58,086 nucleotides of DNA from Acidiferrobacterales bacterium (GTDB lineage Bacteria; Pseudomonadota; Gammaproteobacteria; Acidiferrobacterales; SZUA-150): assembly GCA_947258385.1 (NCBI GenBank), contig CAMYII010000033.1:95529-153614 (forward strand), given 5' to 3'. Numbering within the stretch: position 1 is the first letter of the stretch; every line of letters begins with the position of its first letter. The translations under genes and the position numbers were made by a program. The notes beneath the pieces were generated by a model. The model did not search any database and was not told the origin of the DNA. It saw nothing but the letters and a program-made list of their open reading frames with translations. Shown one piece after another: positions 9,538 through 19,043 of the stretch.

Positions 9538-10092
9538 CTATTGCGCCGTTCGTGACAACTCATCACCGATTTCTTTGCCAAGCTCCTTCAAAGCATTATT
9601 GATATCCGGCGCCACGTCCACCATGAGTCGTCCGGCATCGCTGGCAAAAAACCGCTCGAGCTCGACTTTTTCTTTGTAGGTCAGGTAACGGTCATACTTG
9701 CTCGATGGAATATCCCGCCTGGCCGCAAGCTCCGCATATTTTCTTCCCGTCTTTCTTTCGTAAAACTTAGCAATCTCGACGGCATTTTCCGTATCGAAAT
9801 ATTGTGCATAAACGGGGGTCATCTTCTCTGTCATATAGTCGTCATCGACGAGCTTCAGGCTATCATAGACCACCGCGGAGATAGCCGGATCCTGGGCAGC
9901 AAGGGCTTTCAGCTTGGTGTGCATGTTCTCGACCGCAATGTCCGTGGCCCCGGTCGCGTCCAATAATCTTCTGATCGCCGCCTTGTGTTCAGGCGTAAGC
10001 TGATCCATGGCGCTCCTGTTTCCCGTGGCGCACCCACCGACCATGGCGATCCCAAGAAACGCGAGAATGGATAAACACGTCCTCATTTTCAT
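9538..10092 (-). CDS. DUF2059-like lipoprotein
   Basis: About 184 residues. AGGAGGAGG lies directly upstream of two in-frame ATGs at 10092 and 10086; either can be used. The N-terminus is a lipoprotein signal with lipobox VGGC at about residues 17-20. The rest is helical and contains the DUF2059-type pattern (VYDSLKLVDDDYMTEKMTPVYAQYFDTENAVEIAKFYERKTGRK), where the phrase on moving into a helix before FY and T/SxxGRK is characteristic. It is probably anchored in the outer membrane; no biochemical role is known to me. Confidence 0.75.
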   Translation of the reverse strand: MKMRTCLSILAFLGIAMVGGCATGNRSAMDQLTPEHKAAIRRLLDATGATDIAVENMHTKLKALAAQDPAISAVVYDSLKLVDDDYMTEKMTPVYAQYFDTENAVEIAKFYERKTGRKYAELAARRDIPSSKYDRYLTYKEKVELERFFASDAGRLMVDVAPDINNALKELGKEIGDELSRTAQ

Positions 10093-10236
10093 GCCTCCTC
10101 CTAACAAAGCACTTCTGCGACGCAGACTGAATGTATCGGAGCAATCTCTCTTGTCCCAGTCCGTTAATTGAGCGAACACGCTCTCGACCATCAGCATCAT
10201 TATTGTACAACATACGCTGCCCGCATCAACGCCTGC

Positions 10237-10905
10237 TCAGCGCCTGTATCCAGGCAACGGAACCACCTGGACGGTAATGTTGATGCCCCTGGCTTCGGAA
10301 ACAGAATGTCCGCTTATAGTGATGTTGCTGTATGTCCTGCCTCTATCCCAGCTCGAATCGTAAATGAGCCGTTTTGCATACTTTTTCTTGCTTTCCTGCT
10401 CGCCGACGTCAAACAACAGATTGCCGTCGCGATACACGACCCAAATGATACGCGTCGCATGAGAGCGTTCCCCAGACCTTTCAAACGTAACCGCCTTGCT
10501 CTCCCCATTGGCGATGCGAAACGTCAACGGCTGATAATGCCTTTGTTTGTCACCGAAATCCATACTGCCGCCCTGAACTGAAACGCGCACAAGGTCACCA
10601 TAGACACCGGCCCGTCCGGCATAAATATCTTCGATATACCGGCGCTGCTCCTCCGCCCGCTGCTCTGCAATCAACCGCTGTCGCTCGGCTTCCTCACGCC
10701 TGCGTTGCTCGGCTTCAAGACGCTGTTGCTCAAGCATTTTCTGCCTTTCTTGGTATGCCCGCTTGGCGTTGTCACGCTCCTGGGCGTCCATCATTACCCA
10801 CTGGTCCTGAGGTATGCCGTATATCCTGGGTGTGCAGGCGACCCCTGCACTCACCATGACCGCAATCATCACGACAGTCAGCGCAGCTTTGTTTATTGAC
10901 CACAT
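10237..10905 (-). CDS. Lipoprotein with Arg/Glu/Gln-rich coiled coil, unknown function
   Basis: 222 residues from the ATG at 10905, which has GGAGG 7 nt upstream; the longer frame lacks a ribosome site and would hide the signal peptide. Signal ends at a lipobox-like AGVAC. Residues of about 45-95 form a charged coiled coil (repeats of EQQRLEAEQRRREEAERQ type). A C-terminal beta-rich region includes VRVSVQGGSMDFG and WVVYRDGNLLFDVG. The charged helix may span periplasmic space. Family not recognised. Confidence 0.7.
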   Translation of the reverse strand: MWSINKAALTVVMIAVMVSAGVACTPRIYGIPQDQWVMMDAQERDNAKRAYQERQKMLEQQRLEAEQRRREEAERQRLIAEQRAEEQRRYIEDIYAGRAGVYGDLVRVSVQGGSMDFGDKQRHYQPLTFRIANGESKAVTFERSGERSHATRIIWVVYRDGNLLFDVGEQESKKKYAKRLIYDSSWDRGRTYSNITISGHSVSEARGINITVQVVPLPGYRR

Positions 10906-11451
10906 AAGCAGCCCTCCAGATTGTTGCCCCATTGCCTTAAGTAAGATCACACAATTATAACAATTCATGCGAATCGGCACCGAAAGTGTGGCATTTAAAT
11001 ATAACAATATCCTTAATGCCCATTACCAAACGCGCGCCTGCATTTACCCTTCACTATAGCGTGTCTTGGCGATGTATTGACCGCCCACGCTCATCGACTG
11101 GCTATCGCGCTCAAACGAGTTGCTCAGAACGCCAAGAATTCACCGGGGAGCTCCACTGGTATTGCCGTAAAGTATAGACTATACCCGGTTTCTGTCTCCA
11201 ATCCGGTCATCCGCGATTTCTTGACCGACAGTAAAGTACGAACCAACCCTTTACGCCCCCCCCGAAGCCACCTGGCGGCCGGCACGAGCGCGTATGCGCT
11301 GTCGAGATGCGATATTACGGAACCATATGAATAAGCGCACCCATGGGCCTATTGCATTCTCGGCTCCGCAAGCGGTACGTCCAGTAGCGCTCCTCAGATT
11401 GCTTCGCTGCGGAACCGTGCCGCAGGAAGCTCTGATTTGACCACGGCTTCC
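10906..11451. other. Intergenic region, nothing recognised
   Basis: Only short unsupported ORFs. It separates two minus-strand genes and contains the promoter and GGAGG site of the coiled-coil lipoprotein gene at its left end. Confidence 0.45.
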
Positions 11452-12150
11452 TTAGTTTTTTGTGAACCGATAAGTGCTGCGAATGGCCTCCAATGTTCCA
11501 TGGCCAAAGATGCCAAAGGTCTTGGGATCGAATATTTCCTTACCAGCCTGTCTGTTGTAGGCACTCTGAAACTTAACCACCGCCTCATAGGTCGATTGTT
11601 GATCGCCGTTGATCGGGCCATTATAGACTTTAATGCCTTGCAGCGTTTCTTGTATCTTTTTATACACATCAACCCTTGAGCCATCTCTGATTGCTGTATC
11701 AATCGATGTCCCGTATTTGGGAATTGACTTCTCTATCTGGAATAGCCTGTAGGCATAATGTGCCTCATTCTCCTCAAGCTCATCGCTGCTAGCAAGGAGT
11801 TCCTTGATCCTCGCGATCAGTTCATCCTTGCTTTGTCCCTGCACAAATATCGTTTCCGATACCAGAGACAAATCCTGCGGTGATATACAGACATCCGTTA
11901 CTTTTTTCATATTTGCGGTCTTACCGGCGGGCTCTGCCTGCGCGTTGTCACCCGAGATTTTCAGGCCCCAAAGCTCCACCATTTTTCCTTTATGAATCGC
12001 AAATGCCAGCACCCCGGCAAAAGTAAAGATTGCGGTTAGTATCAGTATCGCGATTATCCTGGGCGTGAGCCTGGTAATTACCGTATTCAGCAAGCCTGGA
12101 TTGATGGTCGTAGAAGAGAATCTTGCCGGCACTGCGAACTCCTTGGACAT
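11452..12150 (-). CDS. Membrane-anchored protein with peptidoglycan-binding-like C-terminus
   Basis: 232 residues. One transmembrane helix near residues 32-53 follows a short cytoplasmic tail. The periplasmic part has a helical central region and ends in a segment (IQETLQGIKVYNGPING to YEAVVKFQSAYN to FGHGTLEAIRS) matching the three-helix peptidoglycan-binding domain 1 pattern: helix, Y-NG-ING, then A-VxxFQ and GTLxAL. It may attach the cell membrane to murein or sense wall state. No catalytic domain is visible. Confidence 0.65.
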   Translation of the reverse strand: MSKEFAVPARFSSTTINPGLLNTVITRLTPRIIAILILTAIFTFAGVLAFAIHKGKMVELWGLKISGDNAQAEPAGKTANMKKVTDVCISPQDLSLVSETIFVQGQSKDELIARIKELLASSDELEENEAHYAYRLFQIEKSIPKYGTSIDTAIRDGSRVDVYKKIQETLQGIKVYNGPINGDQQSTYEAVVKFQSAYNRQAGKEIFDPKTFGIFGHGTLEAIRSTYRFTKN

Positions 12151-12506
12151 CCCTGACGTGCCTTGACTGCCCTCGACAGGAGCAATTTCACTGCACTACT
12201 ATATCCATGAAAATCAGCCACTCCCTTTGGCATAATGCAGATACATGTGGCCTCTGACTCAAGCCAACCACAAGCACCTTGAGCCAGGCCGAACCTTCGA
12301 ACAGATATTACCCGATGCTAATAGACAGACGGTGGCTTCTGGCCTGCTGAACGGAACAACAAGACCATAAAACCGCCGTCTTTGTTATTTGACACTGCTG
12401 TATCTGTTCAGTTCAGCCCCGCTGATACGGGCCGTGCACCATAGCCGACAACCGGCAAACCAAGACACGGTTATACGACACTTCCGCCCTGCCACAGTGT
12501 ATGAAA
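12151..12506. other. Intergenic region, nothing recognised
   Basis: Between two minus-strand genes. No ORF with family features, and no strong hairpin followed by T residues was found. Confidence 0.4.
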
Positions 12507-13277
12507 TCAGATGTCGTCTTGTATATATCTGCTTGCCCAGGTCGCCACCATTGTCCCAACATAAGCCGAGTCACGGGCATCCGTTAGCAAATGGTCTGCG
12601 GTATTTAAGGACAGGAAACTCTTAGGATGCTTCGCAGTCACAAAAATCTCTGCGGCATTATCAATGCTCACCGTTGCATCAAAGGGAGAATGACAAATTA
12701 ATAAGGCCCGCTGCAAATCTGCAATTGTCTTTTTCATATCAGTTCTTTCGAGATCCTCAATGAACTGCTTACTTATCTTGAATCTGCCGCCACCGATCAC
12801 AACTTCCGCTTCCCCGCTACGCTCGATTTCATCCCTGTTCTGTACTAATAATTTGGCCAAATAGGCAGGCTGAAAAGGAGCGGCTATCGTCGCGATGGCA
12901 ACGGCCGACGGAATGAGCTTGGTGGCCTGTATCACTGCGGTACCTCCAAGTGAGTGACCAATAAGCACCCTCGGCGCCTCGTAGTGCGCCTGCAGAAACG
13001 CGGCCGCAGCGACCAGGTCCCCGACATTGGATGAAAAATTTGTATCGGCGAACTCACCTTCGCTCTCGCCCAGGCCGGTAAAATCGAAACGGAGCACCGC
13101 GATCCTGGCCTTCGTCAACGACAGACAGATATTGTTGATCGCCTTTAGATTTTTCGTGCAAGTAAAGCAGTGGGCAAACACCGAGTAGCACAACGGTTTT
13201 CCTTCAGCGGGCAAATCGAGCTGTGCCGCCAAATCGTGACCCTGACCGCCCTTGAATCTTAGTTTTTTTCGCTTCAA
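12507..13277 (-). CDS. Alpha/beta hydrolase of the OsmC-associated type
   Basis: 256 residues. The fold is shown by the HCFTC-KNL segment near 36 (oxyanion region), RFDFTGLGESEG, the nucleophile elbow GHSLGG (Ser near 107), an acidic residue in HSPFDATV and a late histidine in TADHLL, giving a complete Ser-Asp-His triad. The HCFTC..KNLKA pattern is typical of hydrolase domains that in other bacteria are fused to an OsmC peroxidase; here the OsmC half is absent. Substrate unknown, probably a small ester or acyl peptide. Confidence 0.85.
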   Translation of the reverse strand: MKRKKLRFKGGQGHDLAAQLDLPAEGKPLCYSVFAHCFTCTKNLKAINNICLSLTKARIAVLRFDFTGLGESEGEFADTNFSSNVGDLVAAAAFLQAHYEAPRVLIGHSLGGTAVIQATKLIPSAVAIATIAAPFQPAYLAKLLVQNRDEIERSGEAEVVIGGGRFKISKQFIEDLERTDMKKTIADLQRALLICHSPFDATVSIDNAAEIFVTAKHPKSFLSLNTADHLLTDARDSAYVGTMVATWASRYIQDDI

Positions 13278-13410
13278 GGTCTATTAACCCGGAATTCCCG
13301 AATTTTGCGTCGGCCAACACGATGGTCGAGCGTAACCGCGCTGCGTTGTGGACAAAGCAATGCGTATGCCTGAAAATACGAGCAGTGGGGGCGTGGGTAC
13401 GATTAACAGA

Positions 13411-14412
13411 TCAATGCGTTATATTGACCACAACCCGGCCCCTCTGCCTACCCTGGAGAATGCGCTCTATTTCGTTATCGAGATCCTCCAGTCCGCACTC
13501 GGAAATGAGGTCGTCGAGCCGCTCAATCTTCCAGTCATCAGCAATTCTTTGCCATATTTGCCGTCGCATCGGCATTGGGCAGTTCGCGGAATCGATACCA
13601 AACAGGGCGACGCCCCTGAGGATGAAGGGATAAACGTTAAGAGGCAGCTCCGGTGACCCGACCAGACCTACACAGCTAACCGCTCCTCTATCCATCGTCG
13701 ACTTGATCGCCGTTCCCAGGGTATTTCCCCCAACGGTATCAACCACTCCAGCCCATCTGCCTTTCAAGAGGGGCTTGCCGCTGGTATCGTTGGCCTCATC
13801 TCTGTGGATCACCTCTGCCGCACCAAGATCCTGAAGATATTGTTTTTCGTCGAGCTTTCCCGTTGCCGCGACGACCCGATAGCCGGCTTTTGCCAGAAAG
13901 GCGACGGCCAGGCTGCCGACACCACCTGTAGCGCCGGTAACAAGTACTTCTCCCCGATCCGGGGTCACGTCATAGCCCTGCAACCTGAAGATAGAGAGTG
14001 CCGCGGCGAAGCCCGCGGTCCCATAGCCCATAGCTTCCCGCAGCGAGAGATTATCCGGACGCTTCAACACCCATGCCGCCGGCACTCGGATATACTGACC
14101 AAAGCCTCCGGGCGTATTCATACCCAGATCGTAACCGGTGACTATAACCTCTTCGCCCGGTCGGAATTGATCGCTTACGCTTTCCTCAACGATACCCGCC
14201 ACATCGACTCCTGGGGTATGCGGGTAACGTCTCGTGACGCCTTTGTTCCCGATCGCAGAAAGCGCATCCTTGTAGTTCAAAGACGAGTAATGGACCCTGA
14301 TCAGCACCTCGCCCTCGGGGAGCTCATCGAGGAACTTGTCGACTATCATCCGTATGAATTTACCGTTCGCTGCCTGCTGAACGACCATCGCCTTGAAGCT
14401 CTTGCGCGCCAT
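13411..14412 (-). CDS. acuI: YhdH/AcuI-family zinc-free quinone (acryloyl-CoA) reductase
   Basis: 333 residues, full length for the YhdH/YhfP branch of medium-chain reductases. Signatures: VHYSSLNYKDALSAIG, the HTPGVDVAG turn, GYDLGMNTPGGF(GQY) and the Rossmann motif TGATGGVGSLA near 165. The family reduces acryloyl-CoA to propionyl-CoA with NADPH. It lies 49 bp downstream of the HTH-ferredoxin reductase gene on the same strand, so the two are probably cotranscribed, though a shared pathway is not evident. The family is sure; the exact substrate is inferred. Confidence 0.88.
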   Translation of the reverse strand: MARKSFKAMVVQQAANGKFIRMIVDKFLDELPEGEVLIRVHYSSLNYKDALSAIGNKGVTRRYPHTPGVDVAGIVEESVSDQFRPGEEVIVTGYDLGMNTPGGFGQYIRVPAAWVLKRPDNLSLREAMGYGTAGFAAALSIFRLQGYDVTPDRGEVLVTGATGGVGSLAVAFLAKAGYRVVAATGKLDEKQYLQDLGAAEVIHRDEANDTSGKPLLKGRWAGVVDTVGGNTLGTAIKSTMDRGAVSCVGLVGSPELPLNVYPFILRGVALFGIDSANCPMPMRRQIWQRIADDWKIERLDDLISECGLEDLDNEIERILQGRQRGRVVVNITH

Positions 14413-14461
14413 GAAGTTTACCTCGCAACGGACATCACAGATCCGGTCATCGATCTATCAC

Positions 14462-15925
14462 TCAGGATATCGTGCCGACTATCAGCTGATTGTCCGGCAG
14501 CCTCCGGTCAATCAGTATCTTTTCGGAAACCGATGCGAATCGTCGGGGTCCGGACACGTACACATCGAATTCATTGAGATCAGGGTGATCGTCCACCACA
14601 CGCTCCAATGCCGCTCTCGCATCCGCACCGACCAGCGGTGTATAGTGGAAATTGTCCAGGGCATCCGCATACGCTCGGCAGAGATTGTGTAAATAGTGAT
14701 TGCCTTTCACAGACACAATCCAGTACAGATGGATCGATTCGGCCACATCCAGCGCCATGGCATGTTCCAGCAGGCTTTTTAGGGGAGCAAACCCGGTATC
14801 ATAGGCTAGAAAGATGATCGGATTGGGTGATTCCTCCTGCAGGACAAAGTCTCCCTTCGGCCCTTCGATAACGATGGCATCTGTTCTTTTAAGCTTATTG
14901 AATACGTAATCGGTAAAAGCGGTTCCCTTTGCGCCTGATATATGAAACTCCAGGTTTCTGTCGTCGCAAGGACAGCTCGCGACAGCATAATCCGCTTTTA
15001 AGCCGTTGCCAACATCAAGGGTAACGGACTGCCCGGAAAGAAACCGCAGCCTGTTCATCCTCGGCGTTTGCAGATTAACCACCATCATATCGTCGTTGAC
15101 ACGTTCCAGGCCTTTGACTCGGGCCGATATCTGCTGCAGCGGGATATCCTGCACGCCCCCGGCTTCATAGGCCTCAATCACCAGATCTGACACGGCGGTA
15201 TTGGAACACATCAATATGTGACCCATGCCTTTTTCCGCCTCACTGATCACGAAGTCATGGTTGCGGGTCTTCTTGATTTCGCCGGATATCAGCCTCGCTT
15301 TGCACTGGCCGCAGTTTCCATTGCTACATCCGTATTCCAATGCGAGGCCGGCACGCAGCGCGGCCTCTAATATGCTGTCCGTGCCCTCAACGAAGAACTC
15401 ATGCCCACTGGGTAATATGTGTACATTAGCCGCCATAACTCGCAATAGCCTGTCCTTTACTAGCAGCGGTTCGGCATGCACCGATTTCAGCAAGCCGATT
15501 TCAAGTTGCTCATGCAGCCAGCCGCTGAGCGATCCCATCGCCGATTGCAGTTCGTCACCGCTGATGTTGTCGATTTCTACGCATTTATCTTTCAACCTGC
15601 TGACAAAGGTGCTATAGCGATCTAGTTTCGCCTTGGCTTCGGCCAACTCCGTGCCAAACTCAGTGAGCCTTGCGGCCAGCACCTCTGCGTCGGGCAGAAC
15701 ATAATCGCGGACCCGCCTGGCGAACGCATGGGTCTTGATACGCGTAACCCGTTCCAGTTCCTTATTGTCTTCAAGGTGCACCTGCGGATAGAGTCGAAGC
15801 AGATCGTCTGCACTGACCTTGCCCTCGAAGGTTGGAAGCTCGCCGTCCCTGATCTTTTTCTGGAGCGCTCCGCGCTTCACGCCAACCAGGCGTGCTGCCC
15901 GCGATAATGTGAGAAGCTGCTTCAT
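14462..15925 (-). CDS. Fusion: HTH-like head, coiled coil, 2Fe-2S ferredoxin and flavin/NAD reductase
   Basis: 487 residues from the ATG at 15925; an in-frame GTG at 15958 adds 11 residues and neither has a strong ribosome site. Residues 1-50 look like a MerR/excisionase-type helix-turn-helix (LSRAARLVGVKRGALQKKI). A helical, coiled-coil-prone stretch of about 100 residues follows. Then comes a plant-type ferredoxin domain with C-x4-C-x2-C (YGCSNGNCGQCKA) and a late Cys (ILMCSN). The last 230 residues form a ferredoxin-NADP reductase module with FAD-binding SGQSVTLD..ADYAVASCP and NAD-binding FLAYDTGFAPLKSLLEH. The reductase half resembles phenol/toluene monooxygenase reductases, but no oxygenase is nearby. 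DNA or partner binding by the head is inferred. Confidence 0.82.
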   Translation of the reverse strand: MKQLLTLSRAARLVGVKRGALQKKIRDGELPTFEGKVSADDLLRLYPQVHLEDNKELERVTRIKTHAFARRVRDYVLPDAEVLAARLTEFGTELAEAKAKLDRYSTFVSRLKDKCVEIDNISGDELQSAMGSLSGWLHEQLEIGLLKSVHAEPLLVKDRLLRVMAANVHILPSGHEFFVEGTDSILEAALRAGLALEYGCSNGNCGQCKARLISGEIKKTRNHDFVISEAEKGMGHILMCSNTAVSDLVIEAYEAGGVQDIPLQQISARVKGLERVNDDMMVVNLQTPRMNRLRFLSGQSVTLDVGNGLKADYAVASCPCDDRNLEFHISGAKGTAFTDYVFNKLKRTDAIVIEGPKGDFVLQEESPNPIIFLAYDTGFAPLKSLLEHAMALDVAESIHLYWIVSVKGNHYLHNLCRAYADALDNFHYTPLVGADARAALERVVDDHPDLNEFDVYVSGPRRFASVSEKILIDRRLPDNQLIVGTIS

Positions 15926-16024
15926 ATTCGCTGTTGACTTCGCTTGGCGTACAGCCACGCCCGGAAACCGGCAATGGCATCAGTGGCAAATCATGTTCCG
16001 AGGCCCGTTACCGGAATTGAAACA

Positions 16025-16405
16025 CTAAAAAGACCAAGTTTCACGGTAGACTGCGATCCAGAGGATGTAAGCAAAAACCGATAATGACGCTACCCAGGCA
16101 ATCGTCCTTTGCACCCGCGTCTTGCCTCGTTTCAGCGCTATACTGCCCAATATTATATATACCAGTAAAGCGATGATCTTGGCACTCAACCATCCTGGAT
16201 GTGTGGAATAAATACGCAACTGCACAACCATTACTATCCCGGAGAGCAATAATACGGTATCAACGACATGGGGTGAAATTATTACCCACCGGCGCTGTAA
16301 CAGCTCCGAAGCCCTTATCATCCAGACACCACGCACCACAAAGCCGGCCAATGAGATCAGTGCGCAGGCAATGTGAATCTGTTTGATGAATGAAAGGGTC
16401 AGCAT
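16025..16405 (-). CDS. SirB2-family inner-membrane protein
   Basis: 126 residues with four predicted transmembrane helices and the SirB2 pattern IKQIHIACALISLAGFVVRG, HVVDTVLLLSGI and GWLSAKIIALLVYIILG-ALKRGK. SirB2 proteins are widespread in Gammaproteobacteria. They were named for an early link to Salmonella invasion regulation, but their biochemical role is unsettled. The gene is about 100 bp downstream of the fusion oxidoreductase gene start and 138 bp from the DUF2905 gene, on the same strand. Confidence 0.88.
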   Translation of the reverse strand: MLTLSFIKQIHIACALISLAGFVVRGVWMIRASELLQRRWVIISPHVVDTVLLLSGIVMVVQLRIYSTHPGWLSAKIIALLVYIILGSIALKRGKTRVQRTIAWVASLSVFAYILWIAVYRETWSF

Positions 16406-16543
16406 TCTTGTCCCGTCTCGCTCGCGGCCGACACCGTTCGGAACCGCTACCCGGAAATGTTACGCCCCTAACGGCTTATTGATCAAGACCGCGTGATTAT
16501 TGTGATGTTTTGCAGCGCCCACGGGCCAGAGGGCCGACTTGGC

Positions 16544-16744
16544 CTATTTCCGCAATAACCATAAAATCAACGATATCACCACGCTAACAATAATCATGGT
16601 GGTGACAGGGAGATAAAAGCGGAAGTTTTCGCGTTCAATGACGATATCGCCGGGCAGCCGGCCAAGCCCGGCTTTTTGAATCCACGGCCATAACAGGCCG
16701 GCCGCGACCAGGATCAATCCAACGGTAATAAGTATGCGGGACAC
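16544..16744 (-). CDS. DUF2905 small membrane protein
   Basis: 66 residues starting with GTG at 16744. Two transmembrane helices flank the conserved LGRLPGDIVIERENFRFYLP motif that defines DUF2905. The gene begins 4 bp after the patatin stop codon, so it is probably translated from the same message; an AGGAGG lies at the end of the patatin gene. Function unknown. Confidence 0.9.
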   Translation of the reverse strand: MSRILITVGLILVAAGLLWPWIQKAGLGRLPGDIVIERENFRFYLPVTTMIIVSVVISLILWLLRK

Positions 16745-16748
16745 AAAC

Positions 16749-17906
16749 CTATGTGCCTCCTATCGCAAGGAACTCGACAAGCTCACGCTGACGCTGCATC
16801 GTATCCGCATAACCAAGCGAGATCAACTCACGGCAATAGGCTTTTTCAAACAGAAGATAACTGACAAGACTGGTACCGTCATTGTTGAACGCACCAATGC
16901 CCCTCAGCAGGAAGCGGATGGTGCGCGGCAACATGTGGGCGTATTTCGCCGCCAGCGCTTGCAGATCCTCGCTCGGGGAAATTGTCAGGGCATCCACATG
17001 CCGCAGTTTCACACCGCCTTCCTCGAGGTGCTTGGACGGAATCAAGCTGATGATCTTGTTGATGCGTTGCAGACGCTCCAGATCCGCCTCCAGACTGTCC
17101 AGGAAAATGCTGTTTAATATGTGGCCGGCGATCTGCGCGAGAGACGGATTCGACGTGACTTCTTTTCTTTGCTGTCGCTGATCACTGGAATTGGTTACAC
17201 CGATCACGAGTACTTTATCCGCACCCAGATGCAAAGCGGGGCTGATCGGGGCGGTCTGCCGCATCGAACCATCACCAAAATATTCCCGATGGATCCTCTC
17301 AGGTGCAAATATAAAAGGGATGGCGGACGAGGCCATCAAATGATCCAGGGTGATCGATGCCTTACAGCCGATACGAGTCACGCGCTTCCACGGCGCGATG
17401 GTATCCACGCCTTGATAGAAGGTAACCGACTGCCCGGAGGAATAGCCCGAGGCGGTAATGCTGAGGGCGTCAATGACCCCGCTGTCGATAGATTTTTGTA
17501 TCTCTGCGCAGGGAATATAGCGCGCCAGAAGGTCTCTTAATGGCCGGCGATCCAGCAACGACTTGGGGTTCCATTTACCCAGGCCGCCAAAGGTCAAGGC
17601 GAGCATCCAGTGGGCCCCGCTCATGGCGATACCGGCGAGATCCGAACGGAATACCTGATCGACGTGAAAATTCCGCCAAACCCGCAGCATGCGCTGGACC
17701 GCTTCCTGGTATCGCTCTCCGTAAATGGCAAGCGCCGCGGAGTTAATCGCCCCGGCCGAGCTGCCACATATAATCGGGAAAGGATTGGCGGCGGCCTTCG
17801 GCAGCAGCTCGCCGATCGCTTTGAGCACACCCACCTGATAGGCGGCACGCGCTCCGCCCCCAGCAAGGATCAATCCGGTCTTTTGTGTATTTTTCCCGTC
17901 CACCAT
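16749..17906 (-). CDS. Patatin-like phospholipase/acyl hydrolase
   Basis: 385 residues. The glycine-rich oxyanion loop GGGARAAYQVGVLKAI (about 15-30) is followed by the nucleophile elbow GSSAGA (Ser near 50) and the dyad Asp in DGSMRQTAPISPALHLGA (near 215), so the Ser-Asp dyad is intact. This bacterial patatin subgroup acts on membrane lipids. No signal peptide is visible, suggesting a cytoplasmic location. First gene of a likely patatin-DUF2905 unit. Confidence 0.92.
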   Translation of the reverse strand: MVDGKNTQKTGLILAGGGARAAYQVGVLKAIGELLPKAAANPFPIICGSSAGAINSAALAIYGERYQEAVQRMLRVWRNFHVDQVFRSDLAGIAMSGAHWMLALTFGGLGKWNPKSLLDRRPLRDLLARYIPCAEIQKSIDSGVIDALSITASGYSSGQSVTFYQGVDTIAPWKRVTRIGCKASITLDHLMASSAIPFIFAPERIHREYFGDGSMRQTAPISPALHLGADKVLVIGVTNSSDQRQQRKEVTSNPSLAQIAGHILNSIFLDSLEADLERLQRINKIISLIPSKHLEEGGVKLRHVDALTISPSEDLQALAAKYAHMLPRTIRFLLRGIGAFNNDGTSLVSYLLFEKAYCRELISLGYADTMQRQRELVEFLAIGGT

Positions 17907-18054
17907 CGGCTCTATTTGCTGAGATTATAGCCGCTAAAAAAGGTCTTTTCCCGTGCGTCGCTAACATTAGTCCGATATAGTGGAAAATGGAACCCACGAC
18001 AATATCAGCGTTTATCGGGCTGTGCGCTGCCTGCTTGCCGCCAGGAGGTCCCCA

Positions 18055-18495
18055 ATGCCAAATCTCGCACATGTCGTCTTTTACGTACGTGACCTCGCGC
18101 GCTCGACACATTTCTATCGTGATATCGTCGGTCTGCAGGTCGTAGGTGAGATTTTTCATGGCCGCGCCGTCATGTTGACCGGTGGCAGCACCCATCACGA
18201 ACTATTGCTCATCGAGGTTGGAGATGCCCCTGGGCCCTTGTTGGGAAAGCGTATCGGCCTGTATCACGCTGGCTGGAAAATCGGCGACAGCCTTCAAGCG
18301 CTACGGGACGCCAAACATCGGGTCGAACAGGCGCGGTATACGATTCAGGGGCTGTCCGACCACGGGGTAAGTCAAAGCCTGTACTTGTCAGACCCTGACG
18401 GCAACGAGGTTGAGCTGTTTGTCGATAATCCCAATGTGGACTGGAAAACATCTTGCGAATGGATAAACGATCCGGTTAAAGCGCTGGCGCTTTAA
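18055..18495 (+). CDS. VOC-superfamily (glyoxalase/dioxygenase fold) protein
   Basis: 146 residues from the ATG at 18055, with AGGAGG at 6-nt spacing; the upstream in-frame ATG at 17980 has no such site. Two beta-alpha-beta-beta-beta modules can be followed: LAHVVFYVRDLARSTHFYRDIVGLQVVGE, and SQSLYLSDPDGNEVELFVDNPN near the end, where the DPDGN-xE element supplies a metal-ligand glutamate. Such proteins bind a divalent metal and act as dioxygenases, lyases or resistance proteins; the substrate cannot be set here. Confidence 0.88.
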   Translation: MPNLAHVVFYVRDLARSTHFYRDIVGLQVVGEIFHGRAVMLTGGSTHHELLLIEVGDAPGPLLGKRIGLYHAGWKIGDSLQALRDAKHRVEQARYTIQGLSDHGVSQSLYLSDPDGNEVELFVDNPNVDWKTSCEWINDPVKALAL

Positions 18496-18634
18496 CCAGC
18501 GCTCGGGTATGGTCCAGACCACTGAGGGAACATTATTTCTGGCCAGGCAGAACCACTACAGACGGTGTCGCTTGCCAAATGCTCCATCCTTGTTATGATT
18601 TATGCATGCTTCCCAGACCAACGGAGCCCTGCCG

Positions 18635-18895
18635 ATGACTACGCCAATTACCGAGGCAATGATCTACCAGGCACTTGAAAACGTGATGGATCCGGAGATT
18701 AATCACAATATCGTCGAGCTCGGATTCATCCAGGACATTGACATCGTCGATGACTATGTCCATTTGGAAATCCAGCTAACCACACCGAGTTGTCCTCATG
18801 CCGATGAAATTGTCGGGATGATTAAAGCGGCTGTGCAGGCACTCGACGGCGTTAACGAGGTGGAAGTCGAGCGGGCCTGTATGAAAGAGGCATAG
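18635..18895 (+). CDS. MIP18/DUF59-family Fe-S assembly protein (SufT/PaaD-like)
   Basis: 86 residues from the ATG at 18635, with GGAG about 8 nt upstream; the earlier ATG at 18602 lacks a ribosome site. The family core is present: ALENVMDPEINHNIVELGFIQDI, then VHLEIQLTTPSCPHADEIVGMIKAAV with the conserved cysteine, then EVEVERAC. Stand-alone DUF59 proteins help mature or insert Fe-S clusters. No suf or isc genes are adjacent. Confidence 0.9.
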   Translation: MTTPITEAMIYQALENVMDPEINHNIVELGFIQDIDIVDDYVHLEIQLTTPSCPHADEIVGMIKAAVQALDGVNEVEVERACMKEA

Positions 18896-19043
18896 CCATA
18901 GGGCTGCTTCTTCAGTTTTATCTTACGAGTCACCACGGCCATGGGTGCGCCTCTGCGCATCCAGCGCATGGCCGGGGCTCGCTCAAGGCCCCGCCGCATC
19001 AAACCCCCGGCTCGTTTGGCTTACCAACAAACGGAGTTTCTCA

